Below the pieces are notes generated by a model, which did no database searches, had not been told where the DNA came from, and saw only the letters and a list, made by a program, of their open reading frames with translations. Below, piece after piece: positions 47,365-60,477 of a stretch of 64,000 bases of DNA; within the stretch, counting starts at the first letter, position 1, and each line of letters begins with the position of its first letter. Source of the stretch: Lycium barbarum (lineage: Eukaryota; Streptophyta; Magnoliopsida; Solanales; Solanaceae); the NCBI RefSeq assembly GCF_019175385.1, contig NC_083346.1, forward strand, positions 91,084,333 to 91,148,332, read 5' to 3'. Both the position numbers and the translations under genes were made by a program.

Positions 47365-49006
47365 CGTAATGACCCATTTAGTCGTTATAGTCTGTTAGGC
47401 ATTTTCGCTCGTTTCCGAGCATTTATAAGCTCACTTTTGACCCGAGAGAATCACTGATATGCTTACCGAGGTGCCTAAATCGGATCAGGGCAACTTTTGT
47501 GAAAATATAGGCTTAAAGTGAGATAATTGACCCGAAGTTGACTTTTGGGTAAACGAATCTGTTATATCCCGTATTTTTGCGTATTCGGAAAATTTGAAAT
47601 AATTGTGACAAGTTAAAGACAAGGATGCGCTTTGATCTTGTTTGATACATAAATTGTTTATGAAAATTTTGGATGTGGAAATATGAGAAAAGGTTAGGGG
47701 TAAAAAAAAAAAAAGGAAATTCACAAAGTGGCTCAAGGAAATATTGTGAAAGGCCAAGGGCAAAATTGGAATTGGCGAATTATTTGTTCATGAAAAAAAG
47801 AAAGAAAGAAAGAAAGGAAATGAAAAACTAAGGGGCATGTGCCATGCACATGGGTGTGGGCCATGTCCCATGTCATCTTTTAATATGTGGCACATGGATG
47901 AAAATTCATCACATGGCCATTTGGAACATTCAAGAAAGTGGGAGAAAGAAAGAAAGAGAAAGAAGATGAAGAACAAAAAAAAAACAAGCATATTTCGGCC
48001 AAGGTAGGGGGATTTTTCCCCCATGAAATCATGCCCCTAAAATTATTTTCTTGTTGTATTTCTACTAATTCAAAGGCCCTCTACAACGTGGTGTAGTTAT
48101 TTCGAAAGATAAGACGTTCGTTTCATCAATTTAGCAACCTTAGCCAAGAGGGAAGTTGAAGGAAAAAGGTAAGAATTTAACCTTCCTTTCTATGTTATGG
48201 ATGCTTGGGAATGTTGTGGTGTTTAGAAATGCATGATAATCATGAAAGATAATGTGTGTTAGGTGTATGTGTCCGTGTGTATGGGTGGTTTGCAAGAACA
48301 ATGATTTAATTGTTTATTTAGTGTTTTAGTTGTTGATGTTGTGGGTTCTATGTTTATAATGAAAGTGCGATGGTTTTAGTTGAAGTTACAAGTGTTGGAG
48401 AGTAGTCATGGAAGCCTATGTGACTAGAGTATTATTGCTTGTATACATATAGAAAATAATGTTGTTAAGGTATGAATTGTTAGCATAATTCATGAACTTG
48501 GAGAAAGAAAATATGTTGTTGTTGTTGTGATTCCATTTGGATGAATTCGGGTGGCATAGCATATGGGATGGAATTGTTGAATATTGAATGGATTGCTTGA
48601 AATGTTCCTGGCCCATGTTTGAATAATCTTAAATTAGTGTATGAATGCAAAAATGTTGATATCGATTTGAAAGTGTGAAGTCGGATTGGAAGTTGATATG
48701 TTATGTAGAAAAGAAGACAACATATGTTAGAATGTGCTTCAATTCGATCGTTGATGTTATTGGTATTGTTGTTGGTTTGGTTGTTGATATTTGGAGCCGA
48801 GTTAAATCTCGGGGATGATGCATTTGCAGGGGAAATGCTGCCGAAATTTCGGCAGAATATAAGTGAATTTATTTGAAAGATTAAGACAAGTATTGGCTTA
48901 AGATTGAATTCTTAAAGCTTTATGATTAATATTTGGTAAATGTGACCAATTGTAGATTTTGGAGGAAACGGGATTTGAATTTGGACAAGCGTAAGAGGCA
49001 AGTGAG

Positions 49007-50556
49007 GTATGTAAAGCTCACCCTTTCCTTCTTTTGGCATGTCCTATGTATACTAGGTCAAGACTTGAGGCTCGGGAACAATTCTGTCCATCGAAACCCG
49101 AGTTTGATTTTGAATACTATTCGTTCAATGTAATTGAACTATAATTCTTATGTTTTGTTGGAAAGGTGTCTAAACATCCATAACTTCCACAAGCGTATTC
49201 GGATTGCTTTGAAACTTTCTTGGATGACTCCATAGAGTCCAATGTTTGTAATTTATATCCGCCACCTCGACTTGACCCGAGGTGGGCCCACAAGTTCCGA
49301 AACTTCCTTCGTTTGTCTCACTTGAGCTATCCTTGTATGATATGAAAGTAAGACTTTCGTCTATGAATCTAAGACTCCGTTTGATTCGTTCCATAAGTCA
49401 TTGGAAAGCTTCTTAATGTGAATATCCTGATAATACATTCGATTCTTTTACCGGGTTTTGATTTATGTGCACCTAATTTCTTACTACTCCGCTCGTATAT
49501 ATGCTATGATCCCTTTCATCGAGTTCCGGGCCGGTATGTATCGTGCGTATGGTTCGCCGAGTACCTTGTCTAGGAGTCGGGTTCCATGTATGTAATTTTC
49601 GAACTATGATGTATCCGACTCTGGGGTACTGTGGTATATGTCCGTCCCCAGTTACTGTGTATATGGATTATGATGTGACTGGTTCCCGGGTTCTCGTGTT
49701 ATATGTCCGGTTCCCGAGATACCGTGTACATATTATGGAATCTTCTGGAGTATGGTGTGTTATGGCGCCAGAGACTGGAGTGACGACCATGTTCCTGTGC
49801 CCTTTGCACGACTTTGATATGTATCCTTTGTGATTGAAAAGTAAGTGTTCTGATGTTCTGGATAAGCTACTTACCTTCTGTATTTTTCTGATATACGATT
49901 TTGGCATACATGAATCTAATCACCGAGTCCCTCACCGAGGGCCGGGGCACGTTGTATGTATGTGTAATGCCTGATTCTGACATATGTGATTTATGTTTGG
50001 AAAGTAATAAATTTGGTTATTGACCGCTGGATTCTTGACCGCGGTGTGTGCGACATTGACCGCTGGATTCTTGACCGCGGTATGCCGTATTTGTGATGTT
50101 GACAGCTGGATTCTTGACCGCGGTGTGTGCGACATTGGCCGCTGGATTCTTGACCGCGGTATGCCGCATTCGTGATGTTGACCGCTGGATTCTTGACCGC
50201 GGTGTGTGCGACATTGACTGTTGGACTCCTGACCGCGGTATGCCGCACTATGTGACAGTGACCGCTGGACTTTTGGTCCCGGTAATTGTGTGTCTGGTTT
50301 TCTGCGTGTATGAGACGGAAATGTTTTTCAAAGGAAAGCAAGCATTTTGCATTTTGATTGCCGTATTTGTCTTCCGGAACCTCCTATGTATGATTTGTAC
50401 GTCAAATGCAACACTTTGGTATTCTGGTTATTGTGCTCACCTTCTGTACATTTTACTTCGGTTATGACTTCGTTTTCTGTACTTCATGCTTTGCATACTC
50501 AGTACATATTTCGTACTGACCCCCTTTCTTCGGGGGCTGCGTTTCATGCCGCGCAG
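49007..50556 (+). other. Candidate leader intron in the nested solo LTR
   Basis: Donor GTGAG|GTATGT at 49006/49007, TACTGAC with its A at 50519, acceptor CGCAG|GTAC at 50556/50557 (37 nt). The CCCCC/GGGGG stem and CAGTAC/GTACTG stem are kept. The length would be 1,550 nt and includes the tandem repeat at 50022-50282. Confidence 0.5.
50022..50282. repeat. Higher-order tandem repeat, 79-bp period (36 + 43)
   Basis: Units starting GACCGCTGGATTC occur at 50022, 50058, 50101, 50137, 50180, 50216 and 50260, alternating 36 and 43/44 bp. Each contains the palindrome ACCGCGGT. Confidence 0.95.
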
Positions 50557-51386
50557 GTACTCCCAGGTGAGTTGAAGACAGTATAGAAGATGTTCCAGTG
50601 CAGATGGCAAGCTCCATTTGTTCCCGGAGTGCTGCCGAGTCAGAGTTGGTATGTTATGCTTTCTGGATTATGTTAGAGACTTTGCAGACAGTGTCGTGGG
50701 TATTGGTTGTCAGTCTGTAAGCGGCTCCGTCAACCGATATGTCGGTCGGTGTTATGTACTAAATTTTGTATGATTATAGATTTGTTCTGCTTGGAAGCTA
50801 CGTGAAAGAATATTTCTGAAAAAAAATTTACGATGTATTTCATCTCATTTGATTTGAAAAGTTTGACGTGATTTTATATGCAGCAAGAGTCTGAGGGTTC
50901 GCTCGGCCCTAGGTAAGGGTCGGGTGCCCATCACACCCTAGCGGAATTAGGGTGTGACAGAATCTTTGTAGGAATTTCATCGATTTCGACAAGCCCAGAT
51001 GGTCATTTAGAACTTGTGTATGTATTTGGTTCGGTTCCCATTGCACTGTGATGCATTCCGGGACTTGGGTAGAGTATTTCGGATTAAAGCATTGGAGGTT
51101 GACTCGGTCAAGGAGACCTTCGTTGGGAATTTCGAGGCAACGGACGCGTTCATTTCGCCCTTTTTTTGTGTCTATATATATATATGGTATATGAGCAGAT
51201 GGCCTCAGGAGCTAGTCAGAAAATCGGATCGAATTGTGAGACTTTGGGTGTTTTCTGGTGTTTGGTGCCCCCTTCGTTGGTACTTGTGATATTGAACTTG
51301 ATTGTTGATAATTGATATACATATTGCACGCATTCTCACACAATCATGACGCATGGCCGATATCCGGTATTGTTGATTGAGTAAAC

Positions 51387-51644
51387 TGATATTTCGATAA
51401 ACTCTTTACTTGAGTGATTGTGAAAAGGCCGATGTCCGAAGATCAATTCCGAAATCGTTGATTGTATGAAATTGATATTTGATAAACTCTTTTACTTGAG
51501 TGATTGTGAGAAGGCTGATGTCCGAGGTTCAATTCCGGAATCGTTGATTGTGTGAGACTGATATTTGACAGACTCCTTTACTTGAGTGATTATGAGATGG
51601 CCGATGTTCGATGATCTATTCAGACATCATTGTTGCATGGCCGA
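51387..51644. repeat. Tandem repeat, 86-bp period, about three copies
   Basis: TGATATTT starts copies at 51387, 51473 and 51559. The first two are closest; the third decays at its end. Confidence 0.9.
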
Positions 51645-52397
51645 TTCCGATGATATCCCGGAGTCGTTGTTAGTGCATGGACTCCGCGGGTCCCCTGGGT
51701 GGTGCCGATGAGAGTCCTCCTGTGAGCATTTAGCCAGGGTACAGTCTGTCTGTTGGGCAAGAATCCAGAATAGGTGGCACCTAGACTTCGCGAGTCACGC
51801 TGGGTTGTGCTACCGAGACGTCGATATTTTCGTTCGGAGTACATTTGTACACCTCATTTGCATGACATTACATTGCATTCATTCCATCATTGCACTGCAT
51901 TGTATTATGACTTTATTGAGATACTTTGTGATTGAATTGGATCTGATATATTCAGACTTGAGGTATTTGGGTTTAGATGCTTTACATAGGCGAGGACGGA
52001 TACTTGATTGTGATCATATTGTCTTATACTTGCTAGATTCCTGACTTATCTACTTTATCTTCTGAATTGTGTTAACTATGCTTAGTCGGCCGATGATGCC
52101 TGCCGGTACTGTTGTTTGTACTGACCTACACTTGCTTCATTCCTTTATGAATGCAGAATACAAGGTCGGATCCACTTCTATGACCCGTGGCTGATCGACA
52201 TTTCGGCTTTCTCTCTAGTTTCCAGGGTGAGCATGGGGTCCACTGATCCTGAAGACTTTCCTATCATATGTCTTACTTTTATTTCAGAGACAGAAGTTTA
52301 TGTATTAGTATTCCAGATTGTACTATTCTCCCTAGATGATGTTGTATTATTCAGACTAGACCCTGGGGGTGTTTATTGTCTTCCGCACTTTCTACTA

Positions 52398-52399
<2 letters not shown>

Positions 52400-52464
<65 letters not shown>
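52400..52464. repeat. Microsatellite (TA)n
   Basis: Uninterrupted TA run inside the outer solo LTR. Confidence 0.95.
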
Positions 52465-52466
<2 letters not shown>

Positions 52467-52582
52467 TGAGAATTACATATTTGTTCTATTCCGCTGTGTT
52501 AAATTCAATGTTGGGTTGAGGGTTCGCTTACCGAGGTGGAAAGGTAAGTGCCCGCACGGCCTTAGCAAAATGGGCCGTGACA

Positions 52583-55500
52583 TTTTAAAGTCCAACTGTT
52601 ACAATGTAGTCATGAAGGAAGAAGCAAGAGGGGCAAACAACACATGTAATCTAGTCCAGCTTTGAAAAAGAGACTACAGTTCACATGAAGCACTAATACA
52701 AGATTTTTCTTTCCCATAAATCAAATTTTCATCTCTAAATCAAATAGTAATGCACAATTAAGCTAATAGAAATGCCATATGGCTTCAGGTAAAAGGCAAG
52801 TAAACAGAAGGATTTGAATCTGTTCCAAGTCCTATTTTCACCCCAGACTTCCCTTAACACCAAATATTATGTCAAAAAGCTTTACTTATCAAGACTAGCT
52901 TTATAGGCGAAGTTTTGCACTATTGGAAGGGCTTATCTAGGTGTAAAGTCAAAATAATCATTCAAATGAATCATGGAACACACAGTCTATAGATAATAGG
53001 TTCACATCTCCAACTTACAGCTTTTAAACTATTAGTCAATAGAAATTTGTAAACAATGATAAGCAAAAGTGAGACTTACAAGTTTTGAGTACAAGTAGCT
53101 AATACTGGGTTCAATGTGTACCCTAATCGCTTAACAAGAATCACAAAGGCAGTTTCACATAGGAAATAGTTTTACTCAACTTTTCAAAATTGGAAAAATG
53201 AATAAAATCCCAACTTAGCACAATTGCAATCATGATCTGCTGGTTTAAAACCAAAACAGGTTTTCACCATTTTTCTTTCTTTCAAAATCTCAGTCTTAAA
53301 GATTCCTATTATTTAAAAAGGTCTACTTCCTTCCAAAATAGGCAAAATTACTCTAAACAATGTATTAGTTACAAATTCTATCACACACAGAGGTATTTCG
53401 AACTAGATTGGTTTCAAGAGATCTAACAATGTCTAAATAAGGCTAATCAGGGACATAGTCTAGTCTAGGAAAGATTTCAAATCCAATTTCTCACATTATA
53501 AGTCACACAACAAAGGCAGTCACAAACAAGAAATTCAACAGTTTAAAAGGGACTAGAAGGATCTCATAGAGGGTGTATGGTACCTATAATCGAATCACCG
53601 AGGTAGATAGTGATTAACACAGTCAAGACAACACAGAACAAGATGGACAATTCACACTTTGAGACTTATTTTGGAATTAAAGAGGACAGACTGAATTAGT
53701 GAGAGTGTCACATGGTTTTAAGTCAATTTCTACTCAATTCCCAAGCTTTTAACTGTTAAAATTCCTAAAATTGAGCGATTTTAAAAATCTGTGATCAAGC
53801 CAAATTGATTTTTTAGAACTCAAGTCATAAAGCAAATGGTTTTGCACAAATTGTGACATACAAAGAAAGGAAAAACAACTTATACAGATTTAGGAATTAC
53901 ACTCAACTTTAAAACTGGTTTGAACCACTCACACCTACTTCTTGAAAAAACACACAATTTTCAACTTCTTTAAACATAAATGACGTCAAAACAGGACAAA
54001 TATTAAAACAAGGGTATTTCTGGCCTACTCTATTTTAAACTTTTAATGATTTCAAACAAGAACAAATATGAAGCTACACAGACTGATAAGACTACAGTTT
54101 AACAAAGACAAATTCCAGAACCTTAAGCTTAGCATCACTTAGCTAAGTCTAAAATCTCAACAACTCCATAATCCACACACAAGATTAACTTACAACCTTT
54201 TCTAATTTATTTTGTCAAAGTTAAAAGCTAATGAAACATCCAAATTTCCTTTTAAAAATTAATTCATACTTAGATAGTTTTAAACTCCAAATCCTTTAAC
54301 TACATCTCAGGAATAACCTTTACTTCTATGAAAAATCTTTTATTCTGGCAAAACAAGAGGCTAACAGATTACAAATCAAATTATAAGACTTTTAGATTCA
54401 CTAGACTATCAAGTTTAGCATTTTTAAAGTCAAGATTGACTTGCAAATCCTATTTTTCACACTCAAACTCATACAAGACATTCAAAGTTTCACAACTTGC
54501 AATTAAATTTCAAACAAAACTCCAGGATCTATTTTTCAGAAAAAACTTACTTATTTAACATTCGTAGAAACAACCATGTAGTTCTAAATGAATCAAGCTA
54601 TTGAAACAGGTAAACATTCACTCAACAATGAAGGAAAGAAGTCTTTTTAATACTTGAGACTAAAACAGGCTCAAAAGGGACATTTTTGGACTTAAAGGTA
54701 TTTTCACTTAATCATATCTTCCTTTCAGACCATCCAAACAGTTTTCAAATCTAACTATAATCTTAAAATATCAAACAAAGTCAAGAAGGTACAAGGTTAT
54801 AAACTAGGGAAAATTTTCAGCCAACTAATGTTACTTAACAAGAAATATTAAAAGTAACTAACTTAGATCAAAAATATCAACTCTACTTAACTTAGTGTCA
54901 AGAATCCTAGCCTAAACAATTTTTTTTTTCATTTTTATTAACTTAAGAAACTCAAAATTACTTAACATTATCTAAGTTTTGGCTTCCTATTTCATGTTTT
55001 CAAAACAGAATACTTAATCAATCACTTAAAACAGAATCCACTAATATCCAATCATTTTTCTAACTAACAAGCATTACAAATAATAGATAATCATAGTTTT
55101 AAATGGAAACAAGGATTGAAATAAAAATTTACCTTTTGTTGGGGTAACCTAAAGATCAAAAGGGGATTGATTCAACACTCCAAGCAAAAAAAAAACCCTT
55201 CTCAAAGCCTTACATCACCTTTTCTTCTTATATTCTTTATATTTTTCTCTGTATATTGTATTTTTGTATATCCTTATCAACTAAATAGCTAGTGTATATG
55301 AAACATTGTTTTATTTAGGGAGTAAAAAGCTGGACCATTTTCTTGTTTTTCTACTCACTATTTATAACCTCTTCGTATAGGAAGCCTTAGGATGAGAATG
55401 AAGGACACCTGTCCTCTCATTCCACCCCAAAAAATTCATCAAATTGTACCTTATCAAAATTTCAAAAATGAAACAGATAAGACAAACAAAAATCTAACAA

Positions 55501-56510
55501 ACTTGTGCCCTAAAATCAATAAAATCCACAAAAATCCGATAAATGCAAGAAATAGTACACTTGGCCGCACAAATCACCTTATGGTACAATTCCAACGGTG
55601 CAATTGTACTAGAATTGTACCAATGGGATAAAATCCCCAAATTTGTACCCAACCGACGAAAATTCGTGGAAATTACCCTAGGTTCCCACATAAGTGCGTG
55701 TGGTGCACAAGATGGCTAAGGACGTGAGGTCCCGCCCATGGCAACCATCACACATGTAAAACCCGAGCAAAATCCATGAGGAACGTGGTTTAATGATGTA
55801 AATAGCTGGAAATGAACGAGATTAAATCTGGTAATCGTAAGTACACATGAAAGGACTTAAAAGCCCTCTTAATTTGGGCCAAAATGACCAGAAATTCATC
55901 GTGAAACACCACCAGAGGAGGCCAAAACCCTAGTCGCCATATCGCCTCTGTTGAGAGGTAAAAGGGGTCAGGTAAATGAAATGAAACCGAGGGAGTGGAA
56001 GTTTTTTTTATCAAACTTCCACTCCCCTTTTTCTTTTAAAAGAAATCCCCTCCATTTTATTAATATGTCAAAAAAGAACCCCTCCCTATTTAATTAAAAT
56101 ATAAACCATATACTATAAATGCATATATTTCTAAATATAAAAATTATTTAGGCTAAATAAAAATTAAAACTTGTAAATTTAAAATGCGAACTTTATAATG
56201 AGCTCAATATTGACATAGCTCTGAGCAATATTTAAAATATGAAAAAATGCGGTAAAAAATAAGCGGTAATTTATATGTCGTTTTAATTAACAATTTTTCC
56301 GAATTAGACGAGCGGGGTGAATGTAAATAACTCGTATTTCTCATAGTTGTCAGCTATTTTTTTAAGGAAATAATAATTAACCGTCGTTTTGCCATTTTCT
56401 CAGGATTTTGAAATTTTAACCTTTAAAGGGTGTATCCTTACTCCGTCTTTGACTCGGGAAACTTGAAAACTAAAATACGCATCTTATGAGGTGAAAATTA
56501 GGTGTCAACA
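52583..56510 (-). repeat. Ogre/Tat LTR copy B, 5' segment
   Basis: On the minus strand it starts TGTTGACACC at 56510, a classic start for this LTR class, right after the purine-rich GAAGGAGCAGT. A minus TATA box lies at 55358-55366. Only the first about 75 bp (52583-52658) match copy A, because copy A is truncated there. Joined with the other two segments and without the insertions, the LTR would be about 5.8 kb, within the range of Ogre LTRs. No coding. Confidence 0.5.
55358..55366 (-). promoter_or_regulatory. TATA box of Ogre/Tat LTR copy B
   Basis: TATAAATAG on the minus strand, about 1.1 kb after the LTR start, agrees with minus-strand coding. Confidence 0.55.
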
Positions 56511-59500
56511 ACTGCTCCTTCAGAGTGCGAGGATGGCAAGGCCATCCTTGAGCTACGAATTTTGACAAATCTAATTTTTACCGAATAATGAAAATTATGA
56601 CTTTCTTTTTGCGCAAAATTTCGAAAATATGGTCAGACCCCGATCTTTGGGCTTCCTACATATCTTATGTTATATGAGAATTCAGGTCGTTTGTAGTTCT
56701 GACTCTAGGAGGACTAAAAATAAAGAAAGTTTTAAATTATCTCGAGATGTCAGGAGTCGATCCTCGAATTTTGAGCAGCCTACATATCCCCGGCTTTGGG
56801 AATCAGGCCAATTATAGTTCGACTCGATATCCCGAAAAGGAATACCCCTTTATGTGGGAATCCCTTTGATTATTTCCGGTGAAAAATCCGACCGGAAACG
56901 ATTTTTTTGAAGGATTTATGAGTTCAGTTGCTTGAAGTGATGTTTCAATCTTGGTGTAGAAAGCTTGACTTTCATACACGATTTTTGAACGGTTTCCCAA
57001 GAAAAGTTCCACGTTAGCTCTGCATGTTTTGAGTCCAGCTTCTGCTTCCCTTTTGGTAGCTTTTAATCGACCTCCAAATGCTGAGTCCTGCGTGTTAGTG
57101 CATTTGAAATTTTTTCTTTATTGTGATTCATACATGTGCGACACTTTTGCCATTTTTTTTAACGGATTAATTTTGTCTATTTCGCCGTTTGTCCGGCTCC
57201 TTGCGAATACTCATCCGTCTTCTTTTCTTCTTTTCCTGTAAGTGTGTGCTTTTGTGTGTGTATATATATTTTGAAACGATTTTGACTACTTTAGATAATA
57301 ATCACAACACCTCGATCGGCTCTTTTCTCGTCATTTCCATATGTTTTCACTTTTCAATGATAACATCCGTTGGGATCTGGGTCGGGCTATACCGTATTCT
57401 TGCGAAACCTTCACAACCCAGTCCGGTTTTTATTTTTGTAAGTCCATGTTTCTAAGTGCGGGGTCATTTTTATTTCTTACGACATCCGCTACCCCTGAAA
57501 ATTTGGGATCACATCATTTTCACATACTGCGGTGACTGTCGCAAATCTGGTGTCGATTGCATCGTTATCCTCATACGAAATCCGCGTTATACCAATTTTG
57601 GGACCACATTAATTATAATAAAAAATACCAAAATGAAGACTGCACACCAGAGTGCAGTATCATATTCCTTTCATGATAACCACTAACCTCTCCATCCGGA
57701 ATTACAACATTTAGTCAGAATATTTAAGTTAACAACTGCATACTCAAGTGCGGGGCCTTTTCTCATGACAACCGCTATCCCTGAACCAGAATTACATTAA
57801 CTTGAGATAAAATGCAATAGCGATCATAAATCTTGATGTAGGAATCACATTCGTATTTAAACGATTGTGGACATCAACCTCAGAATTATGCTACCTATTT
57901 TGGCTATATATGGATAACGACTACAACCCCTTTAGCCCGAAGTCGTATCGCTCCAATCGTCGTTTTGAGAAATGAATCTTACCTCGGTGGCAAGACTCAC
58001 ACACTTCTTTTTTTGACTCCGGGGAAGAATATCCACCCGTCGACAGGGTTCACATCTTGCAAAAGGACTGGACTCTTTCGTAATGAATATGACACTATAA
58101 TGTCGATATCAACTCTTTGACTTCAAACCACAGATTGTCAAGATGAAAACTGTAACCGCCTTTCGGGCCAACATTAATCCATCTTTGTTGACAGTCTATG
58201 TCGATGATCATAAATTTGATGTCAGAATTATGTCACCCGATTCAGGTGGGAACTGTGCTTCCCAAATTTAAGATGCCTAATCAGTCAATGCATCAAGGCA
58301 AGCAATGCGGCGTCTAGGTCCGGGTCTCAATACCTTGATGTAATCTGTTTAGTGGAGACCAGGCTTCGGTAAGCCGTGATTATATCCTTTAGTAGTCTTA
58401 AAAAAATTCTAAAATTTTCGTGCTCTGCAAAACAAACAAACTTGTTAGTGTAAAACAACTTCAATTAAGGAGAATTTTGTTACCCTTCTCGGCCTCTTTT
58501 ACTTATCATTTCGTCTTAAGGTTTGCATTTGCTTCGTTTTGTCGTTGTTATCCCTGTTTAGGCATCTAAGCGAACAAGTTAGTGTAAAAATCCTTGCTTG
58601 TTTGTTCCTGCATCCACAGAAAAATTGGTGAGTTTCCTATGTGGTCGACCGCTCTTCCTACAGATGGATTTCTACCATTCACACTTTGACAGGAAAGAAT
58701 GCTCAATTTTTTGAAAATCCTTATATTTTCGCAAACAAGAATTTTTTGGATGATAGTTTTGAAAAACAGCAGGCTTATATTTTGGAAAACGTATATTTTC
58801 TGTAAGTGACAAAATTTCGTAGTAATAGTAATTTTGAAAAGGATATATTCCGTACACAGCCTTTTAATGTCATGACATTAGTTACCCGAACGAGGTCTTC
58901 TATCACTCTTTTTGTCTTGAGCTTGACTTGTACTAACATTTTCAAAATCCCTTTCGAAAATTTTGTCCCATCTTATATACATTTTCGTACCAACTTGAAT
59001 TTCACCCTGTCGAAGGAATTTTTTAGACCCTCTCAAAAATTCTGCCCCAGTGTAAGAGTGTACTTGTTGATTCTGGATTTTATTATGTCAGAAGAATTTT
59101 TGAGATCCTTCTAAAAACTTCGACCCCGGTGTAGAAGTTCTAATCAGTTCGTTCCTTTTGAACTGGTCTATCAAAAGAATTTTTGAGGTTCTCTAAAAAA
59201 TTCTACCCAGTTTCCATATAGGGTTGTCTTCGCCTCTCTTTTGCCAAAACATCTCTGAGGTTTCTTAGGGTTTATCCCAAATGGGAATCAGGTCATAACG
59301 TAGTTCGGGATAAATATATCGGGATTTATTGGTGAGACCGAACTCAAATGAGCGCCTACGTATCCCAAATGGGAATCAGGTCATAACGTAGTTCGAAATA
59401 CATAATTTTGGATTTTTGGATTAAAGTGATCGAGCTTGGAAAAATGCCTATGTATCCCCTTATAACTATAGGGAATCAGGTCCTTGCGTAGTTCGTACAT

Positions 59501-59590
59501 AAATTTGGATTTGTTTTTTCTAAAAATGCAAAATTACAAGTAAAGGAAATGCAATTAAAAGCAACATAAAACTACAAAAGCTATGAATCT
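56511..59590 (-). other. 3' untranslated region of the minus-strand Ogre/Tat element
   Basis: About 3 kb without domains between integrase and LTR. Repeated modules: CTACGTATCCC with GGGAATCAGGTC (about 56645, 56775, 59270, 59355, 59450), and AATTCTGCCCC preceded by TCTCAAAAA (about 59030-59210). The same modules follow the plus-strand integrase at 23239-23850. Confidence 0.55.
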
Positions 59591-60477
59591 CTGTAGCCGA
59601 TTTCTTTCTCAAACATAGTTTCTCTTGATGGCGTCTGAATTTATTTCTCTTACCCACTCTTGGACATCCATTTCAGCGAGGACAACTGCTCCTCCTGATA
59701 ACACCTTTCGCACCATATAAGGCCCTTGCCAGTTTGGTGCGAACTTCCCTTTGTATTCTTATTGATTTGGGAATATCTGCTTGAGCACAAATTGCCCTAC
59801 TTGAAAAAGTCTAGTCCTCATATGTTTTTTGAAGGCTCGCGCCATTCTTTGTTTGTACAACTGACCATGGCAAACGACGATCATCCTCTCTTTATTTATC
59901 AAAGCTATTTGCCCATGCCTTTTACGGATCCATTTAGCGTCGTCCAATTTTTCTTATTGTATGATTCGAAGGGAAGGGATTTCTACTTCGGCTGGTATCA
60001 CCGCCTCAGTGCCATAGACCAACAGGTATAGAGTGGCTCCGGTTGAAGTTCTGGCGGTTGTGCGATATCCTGGTAATGCATACGGAAATTGTTCGTGCCA
60101 GTCCTTGTAGTTATCAATCATCTTTCTAAGGATCTTCTTGATGTTTTTGTTGGTGGCTTCCACAGCTCCATTCATTTATGGCTGGTGAGTGATTCAGAAT
60201 TGCGCACATATTTCTCTCATCAGGTAGCTGTTCAAATTAGCCTCATTGTTTGTTATGATCGATTCTGGGATGCCGAATCGGCATATGATGTTGTTGCGCA
60301 CAAAATACGCTACTACTTTCATTGTTACTGACGCATAAGATGCTTCTTCCATCCGCTTGGTGAAGTACTCTATGGCGACTAAATAAAATGGCGCTTGTTT
60401 GACATAGCCGGCTCAGTCGGTCCTATGACATCTATGCCCCAAGCGGCGAATGACCAAGGTGATGTCATAGCATTCAG
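59591..60477 (-). pseudogene. Ogre/Tat integrase, broken (minus)
   Basis: Minus-strand pieces match the plus-strand copy at 22251-23238: MNGAVEATNKNIKKILRKM (catalytic Glu region, about 60120-60175), YRTTARTSTGATLYLLVYG (about 60000-60060), ERMIVVCHGQLYKQRMARAF (about 59835-59895). The end near 59600 encodes the tail. The first part of the core (60180-60477) is damaged by stops. Confidence 0.8.

Larger units (their letters stand above)
47560..50959 (+). repeat. Nested solo LTR with GAATC duplication
   Basis: A 3,400 bp unit, TGTTATATCCCG...GGTGTGACA, flanked by GAATC at 47555-47559 and 50960-50964. Start and layout resemble the Tekay-1 LTR but the sequence is diverged, so it is a related family. 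No coding domain. Confidence 0.9.
47365..52582 (+). repeat. Solo LTR (Tekay-like) carrying a nested solo LTR
   Basis: Starts CGTAATGACCCATTTAGTCG, which matches the start of the 16795-19870 family read on its minus strand, and ends GGGCCGTGACA. It is flanked by TTTT on both sides (47361-47364, 52583-52586), a weak duplication. Without the nested LTR it is about 1.8 kb, so part of the family LTR is missing. Acceptor-like TACTGAC (A at 52124) to GCAG (52156) is present; no donor was found. Confidence 0.7.

Noticed and set aside
50022..50282. Repeat array as a CRISPR
   Set aside because: Units are contiguous with no unique spacers, in a plant LTR.
52659..52663. Target duplication for an element spanning 26896-52658
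   Set aside because: Flanks CTGAT and GCTTT do not match, so 52658 is unlikely to be a true LTR end.
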